A stretch of 38,801 nt of DNA from Candidatus Binatia bacterium. Its GTDB lineage: Bacteria; Desulfobacterota; Binatia; UBA1149; CAITLU01. The translations under genes were made by a program, and so were the position numbers. The stretch is from assembly GCA_036493895.1 (NCBI GenBank), contig DASXOZ010000077.1, forward strand, positions 1-38,801. Reading direction: 5' to 3'. Of this stretch, positions 29,897-37,945 are shown piece by piece (the first letter of the stretch is position 1; each line of letters starts with the position of its first letter). Under the pieces are notes generated by a model. The model saw only the letters and a program-made list of their open reading frames with translations, did no database searches and was not told the DNA's origin.

Positions 29897-31338
29897 CGGC
29901 TGGCTCCGCCGGCCGGCGCGCCCTCGGCCGGGCGTGCTCGTCGCGGGACGTTCTGAAGAAGCGACGTTGCCGCCTGGTCGCCCACTTGCGGCGCGAGCGT
30001 TCGTGGAGTCAGTCCGAGGACGTCCGTCGCATCGGGATCGGCGCCGGCGGCCAGCAATGCGGCCGTACTTGCGTCGCGCGCGTAGAGCACCGACCACATC
30101 AGTGCGGTGCGGCCGCGTGCGTTGCGCTGGTCGACGGCCGCGCCGGCGCCCGTGAGCTCGCGGACCACCTCGTCGTGGCCACCGGCAGCGGCGATCATCA
30201 GCGGAGTCCAGCCCTCGCCGCCGCCATTTTGGCGACCGGCCACGGCACCGGGATCGGCGTGCTGTGCCAGAAGTGCCGCGACCAGGAACTCGCGGCCCAG
30301 CTCGGCTGCGAGGAACAGCAGCGTCCTGCCTTCGGCGTCGCGCGCGTCGATGGCATGCGCGCGCTCGAGAAGCGCCAGCATGCGACGGTCGCGAAGAGCA
30401 TCGCCGGCCATCCTCTCGAGCAGCGACGGATCGACGCCGGCACTGGCGGGATCGGCTCCCGCAGAGACCAGCACCGATACCGACCGCTGTTCCCCGGACT
30501 GCATTGCGATCGCCAGCGGCCGGCTCGGGCCGCCGTCGTCGAAATTGACGTCGGCTCCATGGCGGAGCGCGAGCACGACCAGGGCATTGCGGCCGTGCCG
30601 GGTCCCCGAGACCAGGAGATAATCGGCAAAACGGCCCGCGTCGGCGTTTTTTCCGAGCGCTGCGACCAGCCGTTGCGAGAGCACCGGCGTCTGGCTTGCG
30701 ACGGTCTCTGCAAATGCGCGCGCCTTTTCGTCTTCGGCCAGCGACGCAGCAATCGACGACACCAGGAGCGAGAGCAGCTCCGGCGGCGCGGCATCGACGA
30801 GCGAGGCGAAGACGCCTTTGCGCGTGTCCTTCGAGTCGAGCGCGTGCGAGCCGCGCTCGAGCAGAAGCTTCACGACCGCGACCTGGCCGTGTCCGGCGGC
30901 CAGGGCCATCGCGGTGCGCTCGGGAGTCGCTGCGGCGTCGATGTTCGCGCCGGCATCGAGCAGCGTCGCCACGACCTGCACGTTTCCCTGGCGCGCGGCC
31001 GATGCGAGCGCCGTGATGTTCTGATCGCCGGGAGCATCCAGCGTTGCGCCGTGCTCGACGAGCAGCCGGACGCACGCATCCGATGCGGCACCGGCCGCAG
31101 CCTGCAGTGCCGTTGCGCCGCGGGCGGTGCGGGTGTCGGCCGACGCTCCGGCGGCCAGCAGCGCGGCAAGTCGCCCTGCATCCGCGAGCTGCGCAGCCTC
31201 GATCACGGCCTGCGCGGCGGTTTCGCCGGAATCGGACCCGGGGTCGGCGAGAGAATCCGCCGCGACCGCGAGCAGAAGGACGACGGCAACGGCCGCGGCG
31301 TGTGTCGATCGAATGCGGGCGCACGTGCGCAGGCTCAC
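29893..31338 (-). CDS. Exported ankyrin-repeat protein
   Basis: 481 residues from the GTG at 31338 (an ATG at 31440 in frame is the alternative). The N-terminus has a signal-like helix (STHAAAVAVVLLLAVAADSL, cleavage near LADP). The rest is a solenoid with about nine ankyrin units, e.g. ARGATALQAAAGAASDACVR, NITALASAARQGNVQVVATL, GRTLLFLAAELGREFLVAAL, GWTPLMIAAAGGHDEVVREL and RTALMWSVLYARDASTAALL, with the G.TPL and AD/GA turns. Ankyrin repeats bind proteins; a periplasmic location is unusual but known. The stop overlaps the next gene's start (GTGA), so it is translated together with the membrane GT-C-like protein. No partner is identified. Confidence 0.88.
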   Translation of the reverse strand: MSLRTCARIRSTHAAAVAVVLLLAVAADSLADPGSDSGETAAQAVIEAAQLADAGRLAALLAAGASADTRTARGATALQAAAGAASDACVRLLVEHGATLDAPGDQNITALASAARQGNVQVVATLLDAGANIDAAATPERTAMALAAGHGQVAVVKLLLERGSHALDSKDTRKGVFASLVDAAPPELLSLLVSSIAASLAEDEKARAFAETVASQTPVLSQRLVAALGKNADAGRFADYLLVSGTRHGRNALVVLALRHGADVNFDDGGPSRPLAIAMQSGEQRSVSVLVSAGADPASAGVDPSLLERMAGDALRDRRMLALLERAHAIDARDAEGRTLLFLAAELGREFLVAALLAQHADPGAVAGRQNGGGEGWTPLMIAAAGGHDEVVRELTGAGAAVDQRNARGRTALMWSVLYARDASTAALLAAGADPDATDVLGLTPRTLAPQVGDQAATSLLQNVPRRARPAEGAPAGGASR

Positions 31339-31579
31339 AACGGTTCGACCGCCGCTCCGCTCCCTCGTTCGGGCGGTAGCGAAACCGCTGCCGGATTGCG
31401 CCGGTTGCGTGGCCCGTTGTCCCCACCAGGTGGCGCGCATCCTCGCGATTCCTGATCGCAACTCCCCATCAGCGCAAGCTCGATGCGGGCGCTCTTGACG
31501 CTCGTCACGATGGTGCATTGGTGGGAATGGATCGTGAGCCGGCACCGGGCTCAGTCGCGCGCTGCGCGGCCCCGGCAGG

Positions 31580-31595
31580 CTGGTGCCTGATCCCA
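31580..31595. repeat. Single degenerate REP-type copy
   Basis: CTGGTGCCTGATCCCA matches the inverted unit except for one base (GATCCC for GACCCC). It lies 16 bases before the Csp-like gene start. Confidence 0.7.
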
Positions 31596-31611
31596 GCGAC
31601 GGGAGCAACGC

Positions 31612-31974
31612 ATGGACGCAGAATTCCGCACCTGCATCGACGCCTGCAACGAATGCGCGATCGTGTCCGAGCAGTGCGTGAGCACGTTCGTGCACGAGGC
31701 GATCGATGCAAAAATGGGCCGCTGCATTGCGCTGTGTCGCGACTGCGCGACCATCGCGCGCGCGGCGGCGGCGCTGATGGCGAGGCATTCCGAGCTGGCG
31801 ACCGAAGCGTGTCACCTGTGCGCGCAGTACTGCCGCACCTGCGCCGACGAATGCCGGCGCCAGGACGCAACGCTGTGCCAGCGCTGCGCCGAGGCCTGCG
31901 ACCGCTGTGCCAGTGAATGCGAGCTCGTAGCCGCGCCGTCGGGCGCGGCGCTCAGGTCTGCAACTTCCCGATGA
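31612..31974 (+). CDS. Csp-like four-helix-bundle copper-storage protein (DUF326 type)
   Basis: 120 residues with 17 Cys arranged along helices (C..C motifs such as CIDACNEC, CIALCRDC, CHLCAQYCRTCADEC, CQRCAEACDRCASEC). This is the pattern of the copper storage proteins, where the Cys line the core of a four-helix bundle and bind many Cu(I) ions as a tetramer. No signal peptide or Tat motif is visible, so a cytosolic Csp3-type protein is indicated. SD gggagc precedes the ATG. The last 23 bases overlap the end of the convergent LOG gene. No copper chaperone or exporter gene lies nearby. The C-terminal AAPSGAALRSATSR is a tail. Confidence 0.88.
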   Translation: MDAEFRTCIDACNECAIVSEQCVSTFVHEAIDAKMGRCIALCRDCATIARAAAALMARHSELATEACHLCAQYCRTCADECRRQDATLCQRCAEACDRCASECELVAAPSGAALRSATSR

Positions 31975-32542
31975 CCGGAGGCTCGGCGGGAGCCTGCCAT
32001 GCGGCAATCGCATCGAGGACGCCGGCCGCGGTATCCGCGACCAGCACCTTCGCTCGATGCTTCGGCTTGAGAAAGCCTTCGGCGACCGAATGGTCGAGAA
32101 GCCCGAGCAGGTGCGCGTAGTAACCGTCGGTGTCGAGAAGGCCGCAAGGCTTGGCGTGCATGCCGAGCTGGGCCCACGTGAGCACCTCGAACCACTCTTC
32201 GAACGTTCCGATTCCGCCGGGCAGCGCAAGGAATGCGCCGGAAAGCTCGGCCATCAGCGCTTTTCGCGAATGCATCGAATCGACGATGCGCAGGTCGTCG
32301 ATGCCGTGGTGCGCCAGCTCTTTTGCAGCCAGCTCGCCTGGAATGATGCCGGTGACGTGCACGCCGCGCTCGAGCGCGGCATCGGCGAGCACGCCCATCA
32401 GCCCGATGTTGCCGCCGCCGTAGACGAGGCCGAGGCCGCGCCGCGCCAGCTCGTCGGCGACGGCGACGGCAGCGGCAGCGTAAGACGGCCGCGCCCCGTG
32501 CGCCGAGCCGCAGAACACGCAGACGCGGGCGAGCCTATTCAC
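31952..32542 (-). CDS. LOG-family protein (cytokinin riboside 5'-monophosphate phosphoribohydrolase type)
   Basis: 196 residues. Motifs: VCVFCGSAHGARPSY at the N-terminus, GLVYGGGNIGLMG (nucleotide-binding), MHSRKALMAELSGAFLALPGGIGTFEEW with the diagnostic PGG.GT..E. It cleaves nucleoside 5'-monophosphates (N-glycosidic bond) in the cytosol; the bacterial role is often AMP or purine-NMP turnover, not hormone synthesis. The start is the GTG at 32542, which lies inside a REP unit (CCAGGTGAATAGG); no other start fits as well. The SDR gene ends 50 bases upstream on the same strand, with REP units between them, so they may be co-transcribed. Confidence 0.92.
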   Translation of the reverse strand: MNRLARVCVFCGSAHGARPSYAAAAVAVADELARRGLGLVYGGGNIGLMGVLADAALERGVHVTGIIPGELAAKELAHHGIDDLRIVDSMHSRKALMAELSGAFLALPGGIGTFEEWFEVLTWAQLGMHAKPCGLLDTDGYYAHLLGLLDHSVAEGFLKPKHRAKVLVADTAAGVLDAIAAWQAPAEPPVIGKLQT

Positions 32543-32579
32543 CTGGTGCCTGACCCCATTCCTCTGGTGCCTGACCCCA
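32538..32579. repeat. REP-type 21-bp repeats, two inverted units overlapping the LOG start
   Basis: Inverted units at 32538-32558 and 32559-32579 with GGTGCCTGACCCC. The first contains CAC (32540-32542), the reverse of the LOG GTG start codon. It fills the gap between the SDR and LOG genes. Confidence 0.93.
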
Positions 32580-32593
32580 CGGCTAAGTCGGCG

Positions 32594-33427
32594 TCATGGC
32601 TCGGTTCTTGTGCGCATGATCGGGGGCTGCATCGACCATTGCACTCCGCCGGTCAGGCCGCCGTCGACGACGAGCGCGTGTCCGTTGACGAACGAAGATT
32701 CCTCGCTTGCCAGCCACAGCGCAGCCGCCGCGATGTCTTCGGGAAGACCGGCGCGGCGGATCGGCTGCATCGCGGCCATTGCCTGCTTGACGAGCTCGAG
32801 CGCGGCCGCTTCGTCCATCTCCTGTCCCGACGCGAACGCATTGGCCAGCAGAGGCGTCGCGATTCCGCCCGGACAGATGCAGTTGACGCGCACGCCCGAC
32901 TCGCCGAGCTCCATGGCGACCGAGCGCGTAAGCTGGATCACCGCCGCCTTGGCGGTGCTGTACACGTGCGGTGCGTAGCCGGCGCGAAGACCAGCGATGC
33001 TGGCCGTGTTGATGATGCTGCCCGAGCCGCGGGCCGTCATGGCCGGCGCCGCATGCTTGATGCCGAGGAAAACCCCGCGCAGCAGCACGCCCATCGTCGA
33101 GTCGAACTCCTCGACCGGGATCTCGGCAATCGGTCCGCTGGTGCCGCCGAACCCGGCGTTGTTGAAGATCGTGTCGAGACGGGAGTGCCGGTCGAGTGCG
33201 AAGTCGATCATCGCCTTGACGTCGCTCTCGCGCGCAACGTCGGTGTGGATGTAATCGGCATTGCCGCCGCCGTCGCGGATCGACGCGACCACGCCCTGCC
33301 CGCGTTCGTCGTTGACGTCGGCCAGCACGACGGAGGCTCCCTCGTAGGCGAACAGCCGGGCCGTCGCTTCGCCGATTCCGCTCGCGGCGCCGGTGATTAC
33401 TGCAATCTTTCCTTCGAGTCTTGCCAT
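32594..33427 (-). CDS. Short-chain dehydrogenase/reductase (SDR)
   Basis: 277 residues from the ATG at 33427. Classical SDR motifs: TGAASGIG (residues 12-19), NNAGF, IINTASIAG (catalytic Ser region), YSTAKAAV (Tyr/Lys), CPGGIATPL. An acidic residue after strand 2 (VVLADVNDERG) suggests NAD(H). The C-terminal SSFVNGHALVVDGGLTGG is typical of 3-oxoacyl-ACP-reductase/secondary-alcohol SDRs. Probably oxidises or reduces a hydroxyl group on an acyl or cyclic substrate. It heads a minus-strand run with LOG downstream, and the FMN oxidase and VOC genes upstream. These enzymes could form a short catabolic route, but no substrate is evident. Confidence 0.92.
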   Translation of the reverse strand: MARLEGKIAVITGAASGIGEATARLFAYEGASVVLADVNDERGQGVVASIRDGGGNADYIHTDVARESDVKAMIDFALDRHSRLDTIFNNAGFGGTSGPIAEIPVEEFDSTMGVLLRGVFLGIKHAAPAMTARGSGSIINTASIAGLRAGYAPHVYSTAKAAVIQLTRSVAMELGESGVRVNCICPGGIATPLLANAFASGQEMDEAAALELVKQAMAAMQPIRRAGLPEDIAAAALWLASEESSFVNGHALVVDGGLTGGVQWSMQPPIMRTRTEP

Positions 33428-33555
33428 CGTCTCCTCTGTGGAACATCCGCGACAGGTACGAATGAGCGGCGTCGTTGCGGCGTCGTCATGCGGCCTGTCC
33501 CGCATTCACGCTTTGGAACGTGTACCTGCCCCCGAATCTCGCAAGGACTTTCCGC

Positions 33556-34650
33556 TCAGACCAGCAGCGACCGGTCGAGCGCGGCCGGATTGGCCGCTCC
33601 GCAAAGCGCCATCGCGATGTCGCATTCTTCACCGAGCATCGTCAGCAGGCGCGCGACGCCGCGCTCACCGGCCGAGGCCAGCGCCCATATTACCGGCCGC
33701 CCGATCGCGACCGCGCGCGCGCCGAGAGCCAGCGCCTTGATGACGTCGCTGCCGCGCCGCACGCCGCCGTCCAGATAGACTTCCGCGCGTCCCGCGACCG
33801 CGTCGACGACGCTTTCGAGGACGTCCATCGTTGCCGGCGAGCCGTCGAGCTGGCGGCCGCCGTGATTCGACACGAACACGGCAGCGGCGCCGTGCGCGAC
33901 GGCGAGCCTTGCATCGTCGGCGTGCAGGATTCCCTTGACGACGACGGGCAGCGACGTCGATTCGACGAGATTCGCGAAGTCGTTCCAGTCGAGCGACGCA
34001 TCGAGCAGCGAGTTGATGTAGCTGGCAAGCCCCGACGTTGCCGGCGCGCTGCCCGGCATGCGCTGGTGCCCGGCATCGGCAAGGTTGGCCAGCACGAGGT
34101 CGTCGGGAAGCGAGAAGCCGTTTCGCATGTCACGATAGCGTCTTCCCCACACCTGGCCGTCCACCGTCAGCACGAGCGCGCCGTAACCGGAGGCTTCGGC
34201 GCGCCGCACCAGCTCGGCGGTAAGCCCGCGGTCCTTGTACACGTAGAGCTGGAACCAGCGCGGTCCGCCGCGGCCCGCCGTCGCGATCTCTTCGAGCGAC
34301 GTCGTAGCCATCGTGCTCGCGATCATCAGCGCGCCGGCGCGCGCCGCTGCGCGCGCCGTGGCCAGCTCGCCGTCCTGGTGCGCGAGCTTCTGCATCGCGA
34401 CCGGTGCGATCATTACCGGCATCGACACGGTCTGGCCGAGCACGGTGGTCTGCAGGCTGCGCGCCGAGACGTCGCGCAGAACGCGGCCGAGAAGGCGGTA
34501 ACGCGCGAACGCGTCGCGGTTGTCGCGCAAGGTCGCTTCGTCGCAGGCGCCGCCGGCGAAATAGTCGTACGCATCGCGCGGCAGGAACTGGCGCGCAGTC
34601 TCCTCGAAATCGTCCGGCTGGATAGGCTGGGAGCGCTCGGGCTGCTTCAT
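33556..34650 (-). CDS. FMN-dependent alpha-hydroxy-acid oxidase/dehydrogenase
   Basis: 364 residues, the usual family size (glycolate/lactate oxidase, LldD type). Landmarks: AYDYFAGGACDEATL (N-terminal), APVAMQKLAHQDGE (FMN phosphate), WFQLYVYKDR, VLTVDGQVWGRRYRD, VVVKGILHADDARL, and the active-site FVSNHGGRQLDG with the catalytic His and Arg. DGGVRRGSDVIKALALGARAVAIGRP closes the barrel. It oxidises an L-2-hydroxy acid to the keto acid, passing electrons to oxygen or a quinone; which acceptor cannot be told. Cytosolic or membrane-associated; no signal peptide. It lies 128 bases upstream of the SDR gene on the same strand. Confidence 0.95.
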   Translation of the reverse strand: MKQPERSQPIQPDDFEETARQFLPRDAYDYFAGGACDEATLRDNRDAFARYRLLGRVLRDVSARSLQTTVLGQTVSMPVMIAPVAMQKLAHQDGELATARAAARAGALMIASTMATTSLEEIATAGRGGPRWFQLYVYKDRGLTAELVRRAEASGYGALVLTVDGQVWGRRYRDMRNGFSLPDDLVLANLADAGHQRMPGSAPATSGLASYINSLLDASLDWNDFANLVESTSLPVVVKGILHADDARLAVAHGAAAVFVSNHGGRQLDGSPATMDVLESVVDAVAGRAEVYLDGGVRRGSDVIKALALGARAVAIGRPVIWALASAGERGVARLLTMLGEECDIAMALCGAANPAALDRSLLV

Positions 34651-34777
34651 GCGCGGTTCCTCTTCACGAGCGCCGCCAACGCCGACTCCGCAAAGACGGC
34701 CGACGACAGCCCCGCCAGCACCGTCGATGGCGATGGGAACACTTCGCTTCGCGCCGCCCGGAGCGATTGTGACGATT

Positions 34778-35191
34778 TCATGACAGCAGTCCCTTGCCGG
34801 GCACGTGGTTCATTTCGAGGCGGATGCCGTCGGGATCCTCGAACAGCACCGAGTAGTAGCCGGGAGCCCACGCGCCGTCTTTCGGAGCGTGCACGACCGT
34901 CGCGCCGATCTCGACGAGGAAGTCGTGGAGAAGGTCGACGTCCTCGCGCTCGCGGGCTCGGAAGCAGACATGGTGAAGGCCGATACGTTCCTGGACGAAA
35001 CGCTCGCCCGAATAACGCGAATCGCCGGCGCGGACACCGAAAGCGGTGCGGCCGCCGACACAGTAGTAATAGCCGTCGGCGTCGAGCACGGGTTTCATGC
35101 CGAGGAACGGCAGCAGCCTGGAGTAGAACTCGCGCGAGCGCTCGAAGTTGCTGGCAGTGACGAAGGTATGGGCAACACCGTTGATTTCCAC
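34778..35191 (-). CDS. VOC (glyoxalase/dioxygenase) family protein
   Basis: 137 residues from the GTG at 35191 (VEINGVAHTFVTASN) with gggaaagg as SD. The paired beta-alpha-beta-beta-beta units of the vicinal-oxygen-chelate fold are visible: INGVAHTFVTASNFERSREFY (metal His), YYYCVGGRTAFGVRAG, then RIGLHHVCFRARERED (second metal His), VVHAPKDGAWAPGYYSVLFEDPDG and IRLEMNHVP (Glu ligand). The fold binds a divalent metal. Members are lyases, dioxygenases or antibiotic-resistance proteins; substrate unknown. It is the first gene of the minus-strand run to the SDR/LOG genes, separated by 127 bases from the FMN oxidase. Confidence 0.88.
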   Translation of the reverse strand: MEINGVAHTFVTASNFERSREFYSRLLPFLGMKPVLDADGYYYCVGGRTAFGVRAGDSRYSGERFVQERIGLHHVCFRAREREDVDLLHDFLVEIGATVVHAPKDGAWAPGYYSVLFEDPDGIRLEMNHVPGKGLLS

Positions 35192-35508
35192 GCCTTTCCC
35201 CGGGGCCGGTCGGCGAGGCCAGGTGCGCTGCCGACGCGGGCGAGGAGTTAGCCCGGGCCGGCCTCCCAGGCCAGCGCCGCGTCGCGAAATATTTTTTTGC
35301 AGACGCCGCGCAAGCATTCCCTGGGGCGCCCTTCGGAGTTATGCTCCGGGCGCTCCGAAGCGAGAGAGTCTGCGGTTCGTTTGGCCTGTGGCTTCTCGCC
35401 ATCTGACTGGTCCGGCTGGCGGGGAAAGCGGGCGGCGTCGTTCGAATGCTCAAGGTCCGGAGGGCCGCCACTCTGCGGCGATCCGGACGAGGTTTCTCCC
35501 CCGTGACC
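35192..35508. other. Intergenic stretch with one hairpin, no gene recognised
   Basis: About 320 bases between the VOC start and the SDR remnant. A hairpin (CTTCGGAG 35331-35338, CTCCGAAG 35353-35360) and a GTTCGAATGC string near 35440 occur, but no tRNA, riboswitch or ORF can be supported. It probably contains the promoter of the minus-strand run. Confidence 0.45.
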
Positions 35509-35667
35509 TCAGCGGACGGGACCTCCCCCCGTCGCGAGCGGCGCCGCCTCCTTCTCTAAATCCATAAAAGGGAACGTACTCTGGCGGGCGAGGCGGCGGG
35601 CGGTCTCCCTTCCGATTCCGGTCGAGCAGCCGGTGATGAGCACGGCACGGGACGGGGTCGAAGCCAT
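35509..35667 (-). pseudogene. SDR N-terminal remnant
   Basis: On the minus strand an ATG at 35667 with a good SD (aaggagat, 4-base spacing) opens a 52-codon frame starting MASTPSRAVLITGCSTGIGR, the N-terminal Rossmann beta-alpha with the TGxxxGIG dinucleotide motif of SDRs. After RETARRLARQ the reading loses all resemblance to an SDR and stops at 35509. It is therefore the broken first 30 residues of a former SDR gene of which the rest is lost. The retained SD indicates recent decay. It lies divergent from the 2OG oxygenase gene. Confidence 0.7.
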
Positions 35668-35834
35668 CGGTATCTCCTTGGTTTTCGGGGAGGAATGATC
35701 GTTCCGCTCCGGTCAGTCAAGCAGATGGGATGGCGCGGATGCCGTGGAGCGTGGTCGTTCTGCCTTCCGCGGGCCGGCCGTGCTGGTACTCTTGCGCCCT
35801 CGGTGCCGGATGCCCGGCCGCCGCGGAGGAAGCG

Positions 35835-36881
35835 ATGACGATTGCCGAAGTATCCCGCCAGGCGGCTGCGCCTCACCGCCACTCGTATCGCGCCTTCGAT
35901 CCCCTGCTGTCGGTCGCCGACGCCGCTTCGATCGTCGATCTTTGCCACCGCTACGGCAGCTACAAGATGTACTCGGAGGAGCCGACCTTCGAAGGGCTCG
36001 GTCACGGCTACCCCGCGCGTTACGATGCCGCGCGCAACTTCGTCCTTACCGGCGGACGCTTCGCGCGCAGCGAACCGATTGCGACGCTCGCGGCGCGAAC
36101 GAACTACTTTCGCGAAACGTACGCGTACGGCGACGAGATCGTCGCACCGGGCATCGAGCCGTATCTTCACCACGAAGGATTCGTCGCGGCCGCGCGCGAG
36201 TTGTTCGGGCGCCCGGTCATCGTGCCCGCCATCGTCTACGCAAACCTGCTCGTGCCGGGGCAGGAGCTCGCGATCCACACGGACGTTCCCGAGTTCCGCG
36301 GCGTGAGCCGCAAGAAGCATCCCCAGTGGCTGATCGTCGCGATGCACCACAGCGGCCTGTTCGAGGAGTTCCGCATGCCGATCGCGACGGCAGTGGCGTG
36401 GTACCACGACTGCTGCGGAGGCGAGTTCGCGTTCTATCCGGACGGCGCCGATGCGGCCCCGGTCGCGCACCAGGTGCGCTTCAACACCGCGCTGCTGATG
36501 GACACCGACTCGGTATTCCACGGCGTGGACCGCGTGCGCGAGACTCAAGTTTCCGTGGACGGGCTGAGGCCCGGGATGCGCCTTACCCACACCGGCGACC
36601 GGGCCTGGGCGGTGCGCGACGGCGATCGCGAAGTGTCGCATTACCGCTGGGAAGACCTGCGTTTTTCGGTGTCATGGAAGGCCTACTGTTTCGAGAGCGA
36701 GCAGGAGCGTCGCGCGTGGGCCCGGCACTCGAGCGACCTTGCGGTGGACTTCGTCGTCGACCGCATGCTCGAGGACCTGCGTGCGCGCGGGATTCTCGAC
36801 GGGCCGCGCCCGGCCGATCCCCAGCTCGTCGAATTGCTGATCGACTCGTACATCCGTTTCCCGAAGCCGGCGGTGCAGTAG
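35835..36881 (+). CDS. 2-oxoglutarate/Fe(II)-dependent dioxygenase-like protein
   Basis: 348 residues from the ATG at 35835 (SD ggagga). The double-stranded-beta-helix signature is visible: HTD (His148, Asp150) in LAIHTDVPEF and the distal His229 in DSVFHGVDRV, followed by a basic segment (RVRETQVSVDGLRPGMR) suited to the 2-oxoglutarate carboxylate. The N-terminal 100 residues (YRAFDPLLSVADAASIVDLC) and the C-terminal helical part (from 285) extend the core. It would hydroxylate or otherwise oxidise an unknown substrate with O2 and 2-oxoglutarate; cytosolic. It is transcribed away from the SDR remnant. Family membership rests on the HxD...H spacing. Confidence 0.75.
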   Translation: MTIAEVSRQAAAPHRHSYRAFDPLLSVADAASIVDLCHRYGSYKMYSEEPTFEGLGHGYPARYDAARNFVLTGGRFARSEPIATLAARTNYFRETYAYGDEIVAPGIEPYLHHEGFVAAARELFGRPVIVPAIVYANLLVPGQELAIHTDVPEFRGVSRKKHPQWLIVAMHHSGLFEEFRMPIATAVAWYHDCCGGEFAFYPDGADAAPVAHQVRFNTALLMDTDSVFHGVDRVRETQVSVDGLRPGMRLTHTGDRAWAVRDGDREVSHYRWEDLRFSVSWKAYCFESEQERRAWARHSSDLAVDFVVDRMLEDLRARGILDGPRPADPQLVELLIDSYIRFPKPAVQ

Positions 36882-37045
36882 CGCGCGGACGGCTGCGCCC
36901 CGAGCCCGCGCGACTGGACGCGGCCCGGGCAACGGCGTATTTCCACTCCTTCCGAAGCCGCTGGAGCGGACCGTCGGCGGGCGCTGTGCCCGGTGGCGCG
37001 GCAATACGTCCGCGGCTCGGCAAATCCCGGGGAGGATTGCGGACA

Positions 37046-37873
37046 ATGAATCACAACGTTTACGTGCGGACAGCTGTGCTCGTCAGCTTGATGATCGGAC
37101 TCGGCGCCGCGAGCGCGAGTGCAACCGATGCCGACAAGTGCGCTTCGGCAAAGATCAAGGCTGCGGCCAAATACGCGGCGTGCCGGCTGGCCGCCGACGC
37201 GAAGGCGAAATCGTCGGGAGACGCCGCCGACTATACCAAGTGCAACGATGGCCAGTCCTCGAGCTGGTCGAAGATCGAAGGCAAGTACACGACCGCCTGC
37301 CCGACGAGCGGCGACCAGTCGGCGATCCAGGCCGATGTCTCCGCGGCAACGTCCTGCGTTGCGACCGAGCTCGCCGGACCGTCCGGCTCCTGCGACACCT
37401 CTGCGGAGATTCTCTGCGGAAACGGAACCAAGGAGGGCACCGAAGTCTGCGACCAGTCGGATCTCGGAGGAGCCGACTGCAACAGCGCGACCGGCGGCGT
37501 CGACGCGTTCGGCACGCTCAGCTGCGCGGCCGATTGCGAGGCGTTCGACACCTCGGCGTGCATCAAGTGCCCGGTGACCGGTACGGTCGTGGACGGCCAG
37601 TGCTGGGTACTCGGCAACGCCGGAGATTCGTGCATCGCCGCGTGCGCGCTCAACTCGATGGCCTACAGCTCGGTAACGGAAGCTGTAACCCCGGGCGTGG
37701 CCTCGGTGTGCGGCTATGTCCTCGGAAGGCTCACGGGGAGCTTCATCGCCGTCAACATTGGCGGACCGCCGAACACGGGATGCGCGGCCAGCGGAAGTAC
37801 TCACTATATAGCGACAACCGTCACGGACCAGGGGAACTTCGCCGGGTTTCAGCGCGCCTGCGCCTGCAACTGA
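37046..37873 (+). CDS. Exported Cys-rich protein with Myxococcus-type motif
   Basis: 275 residues from the ATG at 37046 (SD ggggagga). The signal peptide MNHNVYVRTAVLVSLMIGLG ends near ASA/TDA. Residues 27-110 form a helical Ala/Lys-rich part with Cys (KCASAKIKAAAKYAACRLAADA, TKCNDGQSSSW, TTACPTSGDQ). Next comes the CGNGTKEGTEVCDQSDLGGADC motif region (Myxococcus-type Cys-rich signature), shared in style with the dockerin-like protein at 4297. The last 90 residues (CPVTGTVVDGQCWVLG to ACACN) form another Cys-paired domain. Secreted or surface-associated; function unknown. It ends 72 bases before the next gene on the same strand. Confidence 0.82.
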   Translation: MNHNVYVRTAVLVSLMIGLGAASASATDADKCASAKIKAAAKYAACRLAADAKAKSSGDAADYTKCNDGQSSSWSKIEGKYTTACPTSGDQSAIQADVSAATSCVATELAGPSGSCDTSAEILCGNGTKEGTEVCDQSDLGGADCNSATGGVDAFGTLSCAADCEAFDTSACIKCPVTGTVVDGQCWVLGNAGDSCIAACALNSMAYSSVTEAVTPGVASVCGYVLGRLTGSFIAVNIGGPPNTGCAASGSTHYIATTVTDQGNFAGFQRACACN

Positions 37874-37945
37874 GCGGCGCGGGCTGCGCGTGGCGGAGTC
37901 TGATTCCCGATCCGCGCCGGCTGGCCGTGCGCGGAGAGGACTCCC

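Noticed and set aside
29897..31426. Minus-strand open frame continuing upstream of the GT-C-like gene (would make a 1044-residue protein)
   Set aside because: This part is an Arg-rich shadow of the ankyrin gene; the real protein starts at the GTG overlapping the ankyrin stop.
31341..32229. Minus-strand extension of the ankyrin frame to 32229
   Set aside because: It runs antisense through the Csp-like gene and into the LOG gene in another frame, with no motif; the signal-like helix gives the natural start near 31338.
35435..35450. GTTCGAATGC string as a tRNA fragment
   Set aside because: The flanking bases do not form a T-stem or acceptor stem.
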